Source: Ustulina deusta
Taxonomy: Eukaryota > Ascomycota > Sordariomycetes > Xylariales > Xylariaceae
NCBI GenBank assembly: GCA_023159155.1
Contig: JAJNNX010000003.1
Coordinates: 310,001 to 374,000 of the forward strand
Direction of reading: 5' to 3'
DNA: 64,000 nucleotides
Under the pieces are notes generated by a model, which did no database searches, was not told the DNA's origin, and worked only from the letters and a program-made list of their open reading frames with translations. The translations under genes were made by a program, and so were the position numbers. Below, one piece after another: positions 35,688 to 47,244 of this stretch; position 1 is the first letter of the stretch, and every line of letters begins with the position of its first letter.

Positions 35688-37369
35688 TTATAGGAGCAAG
35701 GTACCGGCAAGCGTGAAAAAGCCGACGACGCCGGTGACAACAAGAAAGCTCATATCCATCGGTGGAGCGGGACGGCCACTGCCCCCGTTGTCGCCTGACG
35801 CGGTGGCACTGACATCGCCGGAGCCAGGCGTGGCCGTCCCCGTCGAAGAACCACCGGCATTCTGGGACCCATCGCCAGTAAGACCAGGGCCGTCGCCGGC
35901 ACCCGCGGTCATATACTAGAAATATTGGTTAATTATATCAAACATGACATAGGGCTCTTGATCTTACCTTCTTAGCTCCATTGGGAATGGCGGGGAGCGC
36001 ACTCTCACCCCATTTTCCAAGATCCCAAATCGAATCTAGCGTTGGGCAGGCTGCGGCTTGAGTAGTTGAGGTGAAACCACCATCACCAGACGGAGCAGGG
36101 TACATGGCAAGGGCCGACTTGAAGTTATCGAAGTCACTATCTTCCTTGACCGAGTCCGAGTTGCCGGAAACTTCGACGATACCGTAATTGTTCCCTTCGC
36201 GGCTGTACTCGTACAACAAGCCTCCAGAATAGACACCAGTCATCTCGTTGCTCATCAGGGCACTCAGCTCCTTGAAATCACGGGTGTTCTTGATACATCC
36301 CCACTCCGACAGAAAAACTAAAACAACCGAAGTTAGTTGCCGTTATTTAGGGCGTGATACATGTTTTGGATATGATCTAGCTCGAGAAGGAGGCATTCTC
36401 TCGAAGCGGCTAGCAAAAGAAAGATACTCTGAGGGGCACGTACTTGGTATACCGTACCCGGTGAAATTCTTGACTTTTTGGTCCCAACCAGATTGGGTGA
36501 AGGACGAAGGGGCGCACCACGAGTAGTCATTCTATTTGCAATTATGTTAGTGAGGTGTATACCTATGTATAGTATACCGTCTTCACGCGAGCGACTTACG
36601 AATGCGAAGAAATCGCTACGCTCATCATCACTACCGCAATTGAAGTAGTCAGCTGTCTGCATCCGGTTGTCGCTAACGTCGGCAGCAGAGTAGCCAACGG
36701 GAATCTTCCGATAGCCGCGAGAACCGATGTATTGGCGCATGTCACGAGTGGTCGCCTTGACGTATGGCGCAGACTTCACTGTCGCAGGCTGATCGTTGAC
36801 GACTTCGTTGCCAGAAAAGAAGGCGAGCGTGTTGGTGTACTTGGCGAATTCGTCAATGGTAGCGAACACGCTTTGCAGATACACGTCGTTGTACGATGGC
36901 TCGGGGTCGTCCCGGTTGATCGAATAGAGGGGGTTGTTCACATCAAGAACCAGGTAGATGCCGGCATCACTGAGCTGCTGCATGCAGTCGGTGTGGTCCT
37001 TGGAATTGTCTACCGAGTAAACGCGGATAGCATTGACACCGAGATCCTTGAAGCGCTTGATATCCCGCGTGCACGTGTCGGTGTCTGCGAGGGGATCCGT
37101 GTTGTCCGACGACCCGCCGGGCTGGTAGTCGATGCCTCGAACATAGAATCGCTCCTTGCCGGCCCAGAACGCTGCGTGTGGCCATCAGTAAGTATTCCGA
37201 CGCATTCGTCTCGTGGAAGTCAGGCAGAAATCGTACCATTTCCTGAAGCAGTGACAGTAGGGAGAGAAGCAGCTCGATTGGGGAGTTGCTTTTCCGTGGC
37301 GGTTGGACTGGCGTGGACAGCATTGGCGGCCACCAGGGCGCCTGCTGCTGCTAGCACGTTGGAACGCAT
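35688..37369 (-). CDS. GPI-anchored beta-1,3-glucanosyltransferase (GH72, Gas/Gel family)
   Basis: This enzyme cuts and re-joins beta-1,3-glucan chains in the cell wall. There are five exons: 37237-37369, 36600-37171, 36444-36531, 35968-36317 and 35688-35915, giving about 456 aa with all phases consistent. It has a signal peptide (MRSNVLAAAGALVAANAVHA). The GH72 domain includes RFYVRGIDYQPGG, the acid/base Glu in FFSGNEVVND (E167) and the nucleophile Glu in PIFLSEWGC (E269). The C-terminal part is Gly/Ser/Thr-rich and ends in a hydrophobic tail (FLVVTGVVGFFTLAGTLLL), a GPI-attachment signal. No cysteine-rich X8/CBM43 module is present, so it belongs to the short (Gel1-like) class. The product sits at the plasma membrane or wall. 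Its 3.3-kb upstream gap leaves room for complex regulation. Confidence 0.95.
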
Positions 37370-40300
37370 AACTAAGGTGTGGAATGGCCGAATAGGACGG
37401 ATTAGATGGGTATTGCAGACACTCGTCCAAGTCGAGGACAAGGCGTTTTCCTGGCGACCTCAAACGAATAACGGACGGGCACTAAAACGGTGCTGTTGGG
37501 GATGGCGGGATTCTGCCGATTGGAAAACGACCGGAAGAAAAGAAGGAGCAGCGGAAACGAGTGAACTGCTCGAGAAATAACGAGTGTGACGATGAATTCT
37601 GAAACGGGACAGCACGGAACCCGAGAGACGAGAATGAGGATGAGGATGGAAGAAGGGAGGAAGGGGAAGGATAGGGACAGACAAGGAGAGGAGAAGCACG
37701 ACTGCGAGGTAGGTATGACAGGAGCCCTGACACGGACAGCAGAGTCCAGGCACTGCAGAGTAGATACATGCTAGGTAGTACCACATAATGGCCAAATAAT
37801 ACTTCCTAATACAGGCAAGACAAGACACTTTGGCGCGCGGACATGAGTCGAGTCGCACACGGTTATTCGCCTTGGGGCGTGTGCGGACATACACTGCACT
37901 GTATGTATAGTCAGATGCAGATCGATATCATCGGAAGCGCACGAGCAAAGCACGATATTTCTGGGTACTGCTTGGGTTCTGCTCCAGGCATTGGCTGAAG
38001 AGCTAGATCGGTAACCTGATTGTTGACCTGATATACGGGGACCTATACGGGCGTTCAGTGGAGTGGGGATATGGAAACAGAGGGGTAGTCGGGAGGAATG
38101 CACTACAGACCTACATGTACATACTTACATATAGGTAGTACCTAGTACAGTAAATGCATCACAGTACACTATCTTACTAGTATGTAGTCGGCACCTCCCT
38201 CACCGGCAGGGAGACTCTGCATGTGTACCCACGCCGGGACTATCACCAGTTTTCCAACTACTCATAAATATTTTCTTTGGCACTCAGTATTATTATATTA
38301 CTACTAGCGACAGCGCACTAGCAATCGTAACAGGGCACCCAGAAATACTGTTGCCTGCACAGTATATAGCAAGTAGTGTGTGTAATGCAGGGAAAACTGT
38401 TATAGGGGTGTCAGTGTAGGGAATTGAGCTGTCGCTCGTATTGCCAACTTGGAAATGCACTGCCACCCGGACCAGGCCTTGCAGGCGCCATCCGAGTTTC
38501 CTGTTCGTATAGGTATCAGTAGCGATCAGCTTGTCTGACAACCCTTTGACTAATCTATCCTTAGTGGCTTGTAATTCGTTGATCCATTGCATCCAACAGG
38601 TACTAACTTTCGACACCAATATGAACACCGACGTCATTTGTTTAAAAGGTAAGGCATGTTTACATCTCCCTCGCTTTCCACGCTCTTTATTCAACCAGCA
38701 CATTTTAAGTAGGTGGTAGGTATACCAAATCAACGATGACGCCATAGAGGATGAAAACGCTTGTCGCCAAGAAATCTAAGCAGATCGATCAGCGGGGAGG
38801 AAACCCGCATCTGCTCCCCACCAACCAGAGTTTCAAGTACTTAGGTACGAAACAAGTTGGAAATTAAGACTCTTCACTTGGATTCCTTAGCTCCTAAATC
38901 CTCCCGTTCCTAAGATCTATAACGTGCCAAGCATTTCCTGTTACGGTAATATCTCAAAATATTAACATACCCAAGGATCTTACTACTAGATCTATACAGT
39001 TTCTATCAGATAGGAGCATGCAAAAAGGCAGGAATTTGTGGATACCTTACCTAAGACACCCCTTAATCATTGATATATACGGACACAATCAGATATACTT
39101 CGCAAAAGTGACTTGGGAAATAGAGGAATATTATTGAGACCTAGGATAAGTTTTGTGTATCAAACTATTATTGTCCATATCGAGTCGAGTGTTGTTGAAG
39201 CGCGTCGCGATCGAGCCATAAAAACCAGGGTCGGGTTGCACTGGCATCACTTCCTCTAGACTTTCGAGCGTTGCTCGCCTGGAACGCCATAAATCCTACG
39301 CTATCTATCCAAGAAAAACTACGTTATTCAACTGGGAATAGTTAGTTAACAGGTATAAATATGTTGTTGTTGTTGTAGGTGTGTGTCAAAGGCAGCGTAG
39401 TGACGCAGCGCCTGCACTGGGCCGAACAACTCGCTAATCTGTCGGCAGAGCTCCAAGTCATGAACTCAATTGGACGGTTCGAAAATCCTCTCAGCGTAAG
39501 TGATATTATTAATGATATTGGTACGGGATAGTAGACCATCGTGATAAATTTATTATTACGCAGTGCGTGGAGGACCACGGTCGCCTATTGTGAAAGTTGG
39601 TTGTAGATTTTCGTAATTGTTGAGACTACTTGGCGTTTTATACGCTGTTGGGGATGTAAGTTGAGGTGTAGATTACACATAGAAAACTCTTGAGCTAGAC
39701 GCTACCTAGCTTGTTTCTTGAAACTGTATTTGATTTGATTCATGTCTCATTTGATGCTCGGCTGCGCAGAAGAATGACGCGCAAGGCTTTAATCCCCTTA
39801 ACATGAGTTGGCACTTTTCTCATTGCCTCCAAGATGTTTTCAACATTAGACATTTGTCAGAACATGAAATGAGACAAGTAGCGACACCCAAAGGGATAGA
39901 ATGGGACCTGTGTTAGACTCTGAGATAAGAGTTTCCGGAAAAGCTCTGTAGTTATAGAAGAGGTTAGTAGAGCTGCTTGGGAGTGGTTAAAATGCGAGGG
40001 ATTCCTATCGTATTCCTCATATCTTAACAAGTTGGCTTATAGCTGTTCAAAATGCAGCTTATGAACTCTCCTCATATGCTATCATTGAGCACGACTTTTC
40101 TCAACTAGCCATTGATATATACAAGTCTAAAGGCCCTAGTCTAAGGATATACGACGCAGTCACAGAATTCAACGAAACCTCGACTTTATCATCAACACAC
40201 TCTCTCCCTTGCCCTTCTCTTTCCTCCCTCACCGTCTGCCACCTCAGGCCTTACAGCTGCTTCCGCCGAATGTGATGCTTGTACTGTTAGCAAGAGTGTA

Positions 40301-40641
40301 CCAAGAGCGAAGCAGTGGAGGATGTCCTGTGACAGTACCTCTAGGTGTAGTAGTCATCGTGTTTTCACGGGTGCCGGTGCCAGAAAGAGTGTCACATATC
40401 ACATCGATACAATTGCCACGCCACCCTAACTCTCGCGCTTTTCAGCAACTTGAGAGGAGAAAGATCATTCAATTGAACGGGGAAGCAGATCTTTGGCCTA
40501 AATCATCAAGGGACACAGGAAGTAGTAGGTAAACTCAACACTAAGGAACCTCACAGATTGCATCCTATTCACCAAGTTCCCAATAAGTACACAGCACACC
40601 GCGACAACCCGTCCCCCCCCCCTCCCCATCCCAATCACTTT
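37370..40641. other. Large intergenic region (3.3 kb)
   Basis: This is the promoter side of the GH72 gene and the 3' side of the SET gene. It has TACCTA-type words near 38105-38150, a TTG trinucleotide run near 39361-39377, and a promoter-like stretch near 40110-40215 (AT-rich, then CT-rich) before an unrecognised reading frame at 40209-40532. Other ORFs (for example 38293-38745) have no recognisable content. Confidence 0.5.
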
Positions 40642-42276
40642 TCAAGCGAGTGCTCTCCTCTTCCCCCACGTCCAATGCGCCGTCGGATCGTCCGCCAATA
40701 CTTTCATGGCCTGCGCATCCCCGGACTCGGGCCCCTTCTCTATGTGCAGCTCCTCCGCTGCTCTCAAAGCGTACTCGCGAGCCCGCTCTTCATCGCCGAA
40801 CAGGGCGAAGTTGAGCGCCGCGCGCGTATACGCCGACCCGAGATGTGCATGGAGGCCTTCTTCCTCGTGGAGCGCCGCGTACTCAGCCCCTGTGTCGGCC
40901 GTCACCTTCATCTCTTGGAAATTATTCAAGTCGTCCTTCAGTTGTTCGATGCGGCGAAGACGCTTGTCGGACTGGGGGCGTGGAGAGACGATGGTTAGTT
41001 AAGAAGGCCAAGAGAAGTTTTTTTTTTTTTGTCTTCTTTATTGTATGTATGCCCCGTCGGCGACGTTAAGGGGGGGGGGGAAGGGCGAATAGAATACGTT
41101 TTCGATTTTTTTTTGGAAATATTCGCTGGGAAGACTCACTGCCACTGTCTCGTTCTTCAGCCCCTGACATAGCGCACACGCGCACTCGAACCCCCAGCTC
41201 CGGATGCGCTCTTTCCGCTTCCTGGACGGCAAGAAGATGTCCACGTAGCTGATGGCTAACTCCTCGCCCTGCTGGATGTCGCGGGCGGCGACCGCGGTAA
41301 TCGTCGTGTCGGTGATGCGGTAATGGACGCTACGTCATCGATCAGCACTTCGGCATACCACGATGTTTCTCACTTTCCTCTCACGCAACAGCGTGCGACT
41401 ACCGCGAACGGAAAGGGGAACCCAAGTTACGAGGAGACATACTTTGGCCGACAATCATGGTTGAACTTGGCGACGTCGGGATACGCAGCCAAGTGACGAG
41501 TCCCCTTCTCGTCAGTCCCGTGGACAAAGAACTGGAAGCTGTTGGTGTTGATCTTGTCGTGTATATCGCGGCCCATCTGCCCCAAGAAGGCATCTCTGCG
41601 GTTCTTCGGGAGTCGCGCTACGGCAAATTCATACACTAACGCGGAAAACGCGGAGGCATCAGCAAGACAGTGTTCCCCCCCCCCCCCCCTTTTTTTCCCC
41701 TTTTGAATCTCATAGATAAAAAAAACAGAAAGTGTAACGGGAAGGAATCGCAAATCGAAGCAATTGGGCAAACTTACTCATATCCCGCACGCTAACCTCT
41801 AACTCAACGAGCGCCTCCGTCTGCGCGACCAGCGTCGGCCCCCTGACCATCAACACCTCCCCCTTGGCAATCGACCGGTTCGCGCGCAGGCCGATGCCCT
41901 TCCCGTCGATCTCCTCGGTGTGGTACGGCGGCGGGTACGCGCCGCCGTCGACGTCGACGGCGTAGCTCTGGATGACGTGCGCGTGTTGCGGGCTGGTGAT
42001 GAGCGAGATGCCCCCGTTCTGTGCGGCGTTGGAGAATATGCATGTCCCGTTGATGCAATGCTCGGGGCCGTCCCACTGGACGGACGAGGATGATGGAGGT
42101 AGGACAAGTCTGCGGATGAAGTCTGGGCTTGCACATGCAGGCGTTCGGAGCGTTTGAATTGTTGGGTTCCACGGACAGGTTCCTGGGGGTGAATGCTCTG
42201 GTGGTGATTCTGCCTCGACTCTCGCCGAGGAGATGCCCGCCCAGCAGAGTAGTGTGTATAATGCATAAGCGCGCAT
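40642..42276 (-). CDS. SET-domain protein with N-terminal signal peptide
   Basis: This is a SET-domain protein of the fungal 'SET domain-containing protein 5' kind, expected to be a lysine methyltransferase. There are four exons: 41778-42276, 41443-41635, 41140-41329 and 40642-40971, giving about 403 aa with all phases matching. The SET signatures are RANRSIAKGEVLMV (N-terminal strand), KFNHDCRPNVHYRI (the NHxCxPN motif, rebuilt across the exon 2/3 junction) and GEELAISYVDIFLPSRKRK. A post-SET-like CACALC segment follows, and a helical C-terminal region (AYTRAALNFALFGDEERARE) may be TPR-like. The protein begins MRAYALYTLLCWAGISSARV, which looks like a signal peptide and is odd for a methyltransferase. 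Cysteines in the N-terminal region (GTCPWNP, CINGTCIF) also suit a secreted protein. The target is unknown. Confidence 0.88.
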
Positions 42277-42759
42277 CGTGAAGGGGAAAACAATGTTAAA
42301 TTATTCGCAGAGAGTGGTGGCGCTGTCCTGCTCCCCCGTGTCTCCTTGGTTCGACATCGTGAGACGACGTAGGAGACGAATAAACATACCTATTACCACA
42401 GACAGGATACATATACTAGACTTGTCGGGGGCCAGACCAGTTATTGCCTGAACGGAGCATATTGCGCGCATGTTTGCAGTTTTCAGAAACGATTATTTAT
42501 TACCCGGTGCTCTACCTGCCGATATGTGCTCCGGAATAAGGAAGCCCATATTTTGGCTAAGGTCCAGACCACAGTAGCGACCATCCCGCATCTCCATAGC
42601 CTCAGCTTTTCTCATGCGGAAGAGGGACGGGTTATATATCACGCCAGTTCCCTTTTTATCTCTCCTGGCCTAGCAATGCCACTCTTGATGCCTCTGCTTC
42701 CCTTTGCCGTTGCCGAGTGCCGTGGTTGGATGTTGGCATATGTCTCGAGGAAGAAAATG
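42277..42759. other. Intergenic region
   Basis: This is the upstream region of the SET gene and the 3' flank of the small membrane protein gene. Nothing else is seen. Confidence 0.45.
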
Positions 42760-42999
42760 TCAAGTGTCCCTTGTCCGACTCGACCAGGCACAGAGCAATA
42801 CTATGATAATACAGATCAGCCCGACAACGCCCGCCATGATGCCCGTGACGCAGTTACCGCCACAGGGCCCCGTCGGCTGCTCGTTATCTTGACCGACAAG
42901 CATTCCTGCAGAGTCCGGGGCACCGAATGCCAGGAATGCGTGGGCCGCAAGTGCGATTAACGCTGCAGATATTGGACGATTACTTCTGTTGGATGCCAT
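42760..42999 (-). CDS. Small single-pass membrane protein, hypothetical (79 aa)
   Basis: This open frame starts with ATG at 42997-42999. It encodes a signal-peptide-like start (MASNRSNRPISAALIALAAH) with a likely cleavage near FAFGAPDS. A short lumenal segment with a Cys pair (GPCGGNCVTG) follows, then one hydrophobic helix (IMAGVVGLICIIIVLLCAW) and a short basic tail (SSRTRDT). The layout of signal, short loop, helix and stop is sensible for a type I mini-membrane protein, but I recognise no family. It could be a chance ORF; there is no intron or codon evidence to decide. Confidence 0.45.
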   Translation of the reverse strand: MASNRSNRPISAALIALAAHAFLAFGAPDSAGMLVGQDNEQPTGPCGGNCVTGIMAGVVGLICIIIVLLCAWSSRTRDT

Positions 43000-43743
43000 G
43001 TTGACTTGAAGGTAGGGGAGAGAGAAGTCGCCGATCTCGTGCAATGCGGCCAGAATGTTCGTAGACTGTTGCGTCGAAATGTCGGTCCAGGTGCTTGTTT
43101 TTGATGCTCTTCGTGTGTTTTGAGGTCGGGGAATATCGAAACTGGTGGAATGATGGCGGTTGCCTGAGCAGTTTGCCTGGTTCTACCGGTCCTCGACAAG
43201 GAGGTAGGGTGTTTACTAATAATCCAATAAATACAGTATGTCAAAGCTCGTTGTTGCTCGATAGGTTGCTGCGCCAAGATGGTAGACCTGTTGTTCACCA
43301 TCCACTGTTTGAATCATGGGAGGCTGTTCGTGTCCCCCTTTACCATTACTACGGTCTTGCTCCAGATGTGCACGCAGTCATGGAACTAGTCGAAAGGACC
43401 CTCGCGGAAAGCACTCAATGCCAGCTGATACGACTGGGTGCCTTCATTGCCGGCTATTGGTGGTACGATACCTAGGTAGGTAGGCTTTGTGTCTGTAAAG
43501 GCAGATGGAAGGTGCCGATGCGATCCAAGGGATGTGCTCAGTCCTCTCAGGTGCAATGTCGATGGAAGATTCGATATGATGGACTGTACAATCTCAATTT
43601 TCTCTACTCTCTCCATATATATATCATAACATATTATGGCCACGCTGCCTCAAGTGCCCAATTGCTATACAATGCTATGCCGCATTCCCGATGCAGAGAA
43701 CAACCTCAATTTAACATAACTTCGTAGATAGAGACATGTTTGC
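43000..43743. other. Intergenic region
   Basis: This gap lies upstream of the small membrane protein gene and 3' of BZZ1. Short reading frames here have no recognisable content. Confidence 0.45.
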
Positions 43744-46137
43744 TCATGCTACTTGGACATAACTCGCTGGTACGCTTCGCGTCGAGCCACCCTTTTCTAC
43801 TTCGACCCAGCCATCTCCCGGGTCATCTTTGATGAGTACAAAACGCTCCCCTTCTGTCATGTTGTGTTCAGTTTCGCTTTGCGCCGTATAATCGTAGAGA
43901 GCGACGACGTATTTCAACTTTTTGGCCCCGCGGCGAGGTGCAACAGCTGGCCCCTTTTTCTTTACTACCGGCGCTGCTGTGCCAATAGACGAGCCTGAGT
44001 TTGAGTAGGTAGATCCAGGGCGCGTTTGGGACGATCCCGTATCCTGAGGTATGATTGGAGCTGCAAATATCTCGAGATATGTTCCGGGCACGACTCCTTC
44101 ATTGTACCCAGCGCGGACTTTGACCCAACCAGATCCATCTAGAGGTGACAGTCAGTGTATGTTGCACATTGCAGGGCGAGCGTTGGTCACATACCGTCTG
44201 GCTCCAAGATCGTCACTTCCCGACCCTCGGCCACACTGACCTCGCCTTCGCCACCCGCTTCGAAGGTATAAAGCATCTTTCCTTTCTGCTCATTCGCTTT
44301 GGTTGCGCTAGATCCGTTAACAGAGCTTCCGGGGAGCTCGCTGATGAAAGAAGCAGGAGGTGGTGCAACTAGTCGAGGCTTCCGAACGGCAGGTCGTGAG
44401 CCTGGAAGCTCAGGCGTGGTGGCATCTTCGGATGAGCGTAGATTCGTCATCTGGCCACTAATTGACCGATGAGCACTAGCTGCATACCCTGAACTTAAAG
44501 AATTCATCGTGTTGGATCGACTTAGATCCGGCAGCTCCGCAACATGGTCTGGGGGTCCTGTAACGGGCTTAAGTAGGGTTCCTGCGGCTGCTTGGCGATC
44601 TGCTTTGCTCTTTTTGCGTTCTTCTTTCGACAATTCCCCAGGGCATTCTGCTGGGACTTTCATCTCACACTTACTGTGGCATGTATACCCACAGTCTCTA
44701 CAGTCGAACCCTTTTGCTGACAAGCCCCATATTCGCTCGCCGCATAAATCGCAGTTGGTCGGGATTTTGAACGTTTGGGATTTGAAATTGTGGTTTTTGG
44801 CTCCTAATGTAACGTCTCCAACCGCAGCCGTTATAGTGGACGTTTCGACTTCCGCGGTCAAACGTTTACGGTCGACCTGGTGTAGATCTTCCTGCAAGGC
44901 GAAGAGATGCGTAACAACTAAAACTTCGTCTTGCTTCTCAGTCCCCTCACGGACATTCTGCTTTAGCCGCTTCGCCGCCTCGACTTCCCTCCTCTTTTTA
45001 TCAACCTCCCTTCTTAGGTCTCCCAGCTGGCCTTTCGACTTATTCAACACATTACGCAGGAAGACCTTGGCTGGTTCATCTGTGACCATGGCATCATCGT
45101 CGTGCCATACTGGGCTTGGCTCGAATACCTTGTCGGAGGGCTCTTGGAAAGCGCCCATATTGTGGCGTATGTACATCATAGAGTCGAGATGAGGCTGGTT
45201 GCGGGCAATCTCCTGTGATAAATGGTCTAGCATGCTACTGCTTTGGGTCAGCATTGTTGCCTCTAGACTTGCTGCCATAGTCCATATGGTGTTGAGTTTG
45301 ATGGTTCGGAATTCTGATAAGTCTTGCAGACCATCCATCACCTCCGGTATGAACTCGTGATAGTATTTTTCCTTCTGTTTATTAGTGACCTTGATGGCTA
45401 TCAGGTATGTGTTTTTCATGTTGTTCATCTCTTGTAATTGTTGTTGATAATTGCTTTGCGCTTTGGCCTTGTCAAAGGAGCTTTCTGACTTTTTGCGCTT
45501 GCTCTCGACTTCCTGACAGACGGTATCGTACTTTGCCTTGACCTTGCGAAGGTCGGCGTAAGATGAGTCTCGTTCTCCCTCAAGTTTAGCAGCGTATTCG
45601 GAGTGGCGCTTGCGCAGCTCTTCGAATTTGGCAGCATAGTGCTTTAAAGGGTCGGCAACCTTGTGTATCAGCTCGTTCCCATAGCGCTCGTGCTCGTCGG
45701 CTCGTGCTTCGAGCGTCGTTAAATGGGTGTTCCATATCGTCAGGGAGGCGTTTTCGAGCGAGCCCGGCGTCATTGCAGGCGTGTCGCCGACACTCAAGCT
45801 CGTGGACTTTTTCGTCTTCTTCTCGAAGTATTTCTTGGCTAGGGCATTCAACCTCGCGCTGTGCTCCTTCTCGAGGGCGCTCCGTTCTCGGTAGAAGTTC
45901 TGGATGTCGTCGAGCCAGGAGATGCCGTTGGCGACCCAGACGTTGGCGGGTTTGAAGCCATCCTAGAGCGCGGAGACAAACCGGTCAGGGCCTTGCTACT
46001 ATTCACGTGTGCTCCCGTGCCAACGGATACGGCGACGCGCGAAAGGATGCGCACGCAAAGCCAGCAGTGGCTGCAGCCGATGCGCGACTCACCTTGAGCT
46101 CCGCACCAAGTGTTGGTGCCACATCCACCTCAGCCAT
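43744..46137 (-). CDS. BZZ1: BZZ1, F-BAR / C1 / SH3 actin-polymerisation protein
   Basis: BZZ1 is a membrane-curvature and actin-assembly adaptor of endocytic patches; it works with the WASP homologue Las17 and type I myosins. There are three exons: 46093-46137 (15 codons), 44195-45962 and 43744-44138, giving about 735 aa. The short first exon, MAEVDVAPTLGAELK, joins DGFKPANVWVANGISWL in phase, which matches the family's N-terminus. Domains in order are F-BAR (about 10-280, with heptad-rich helices), a coiled segment (about 320-380), a C1 zinc finger (about 407-456; HNFKSQTFKIPTNC, CGERIWG, CRDCGYTCHSKC), a first SH3 split by intron 2 (around LYTFEAGGEGEVSVAEGREV to GSGWVKVRAG) and a C-terminal SH3 (VVALYDYTAQSETEHNMTEG). 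The linker is Ser/Pro-rich. It is transcribed divergently from DBP5. Confidence 0.95.
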
Positions 46138-47244
46138 ACCGAACTCGACAGGGGTGGCGACGAGGCAATATTCAACATGCAGGACGATGGAAAACTGCGC
46201 GGTGGAGGCGGTCGGATTCGTGTGCGGGACTGGCTACGATTGCCTCAAGCTGCAGGGCCATAGCGTGGATAGTTGTCTGGAAGCCAGGTCGACTGCCTAG
46301 GCAAGGAGGCGATGGGCAACGGACGGAATACGGAATCTGAGCGACGCGGCGACACAGCAACACAGCCCACCTGGGCACCAGGCGTTCTTTACCAAGTCCA
46401 GTATGTAATACGGGGTATCGATGAGCGAGGGAACATGTTCCTTGGACTTAGACCCGCTAAAGCTCCCTACCAATGAACAGCAATAACCACACGAATGAGC
46501 GGAACTCGAGTCACCGGAGCTGTATATCCTCGAGGAGGCACATGACTTCTGGTACATCAAGGGACCTACTATCGAGCTCGTCAAAGGAACGGAGACTTTG
46601 TGTCTCCAATGGGTGTTGCAATTACCTTTCCAGTACGTAGTTACATAATATAGCGTGCGGAAATAATTGTTGATCGAGGGGGAACCTAAAGCAAGCCTAG
46701 CATTGATTACCTATTTATCAGGTAGAGGTCCCGGATTGCGGCACTGTAGGTACCTGATGTGTCAAATGACCTGCCCCTCCATCTGTCTGTGCAGTACTGA
46801 GGTACTTAGTAAGTACAAACCAACTTAAGGGTACCTAAACCTGGGGTGTTATTACGTGCCCCTCTATCCCCCAACTCGACCGTCCGAGGTGCTATCATAG
46901 AGTCAGAACCCCGCCAAAATATTCCAGTGCTCTGGGAATGTCAAGACACCTCGGAGCTATTTCCTTGTCCCTGCGCCTTTGATTCCACCCTCTAACCGCA
47001 CAATTCTGCGGGACCGTTCATCTGTGTCTGTAGGTATCCTTTGGAGTATGATGCATCCGTCCGTACAGTCAAGCGTGCTGACCGCGAACTTCTAGCCAAC
47101 CCTCCCAACCGTCCCTTCGTACCACGACCATCCACCTCTCTTGGTTTCCTATTCGCAACCACCTTTCCCCTCGGAAACAAGCCATTTTTATCCAAACCCG
47201 AGCGCCCGTTCTGTTAGATCGCCGCGCGTCCGATAATTGCTACC
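46138..47244. promoter_or_regulatory. Divergent intergenic region, BZZ1 / DBP5
   Basis: This is about 1.1 kb of shared upstream DNA. A pyrimidine-rich stretch just before the DBP5 ATG (about 47090-47240) looks like a fungal 5' leader. No gene or specific site was identified. Confidence 0.5.

Noticed and set aside
38293..38745. 150-codon minus-strand frame in the large GH72 upstream gap
   Set aside because: No homology pattern, no signal peptide or domain, and it lies in AT-rich non-coding DNA.
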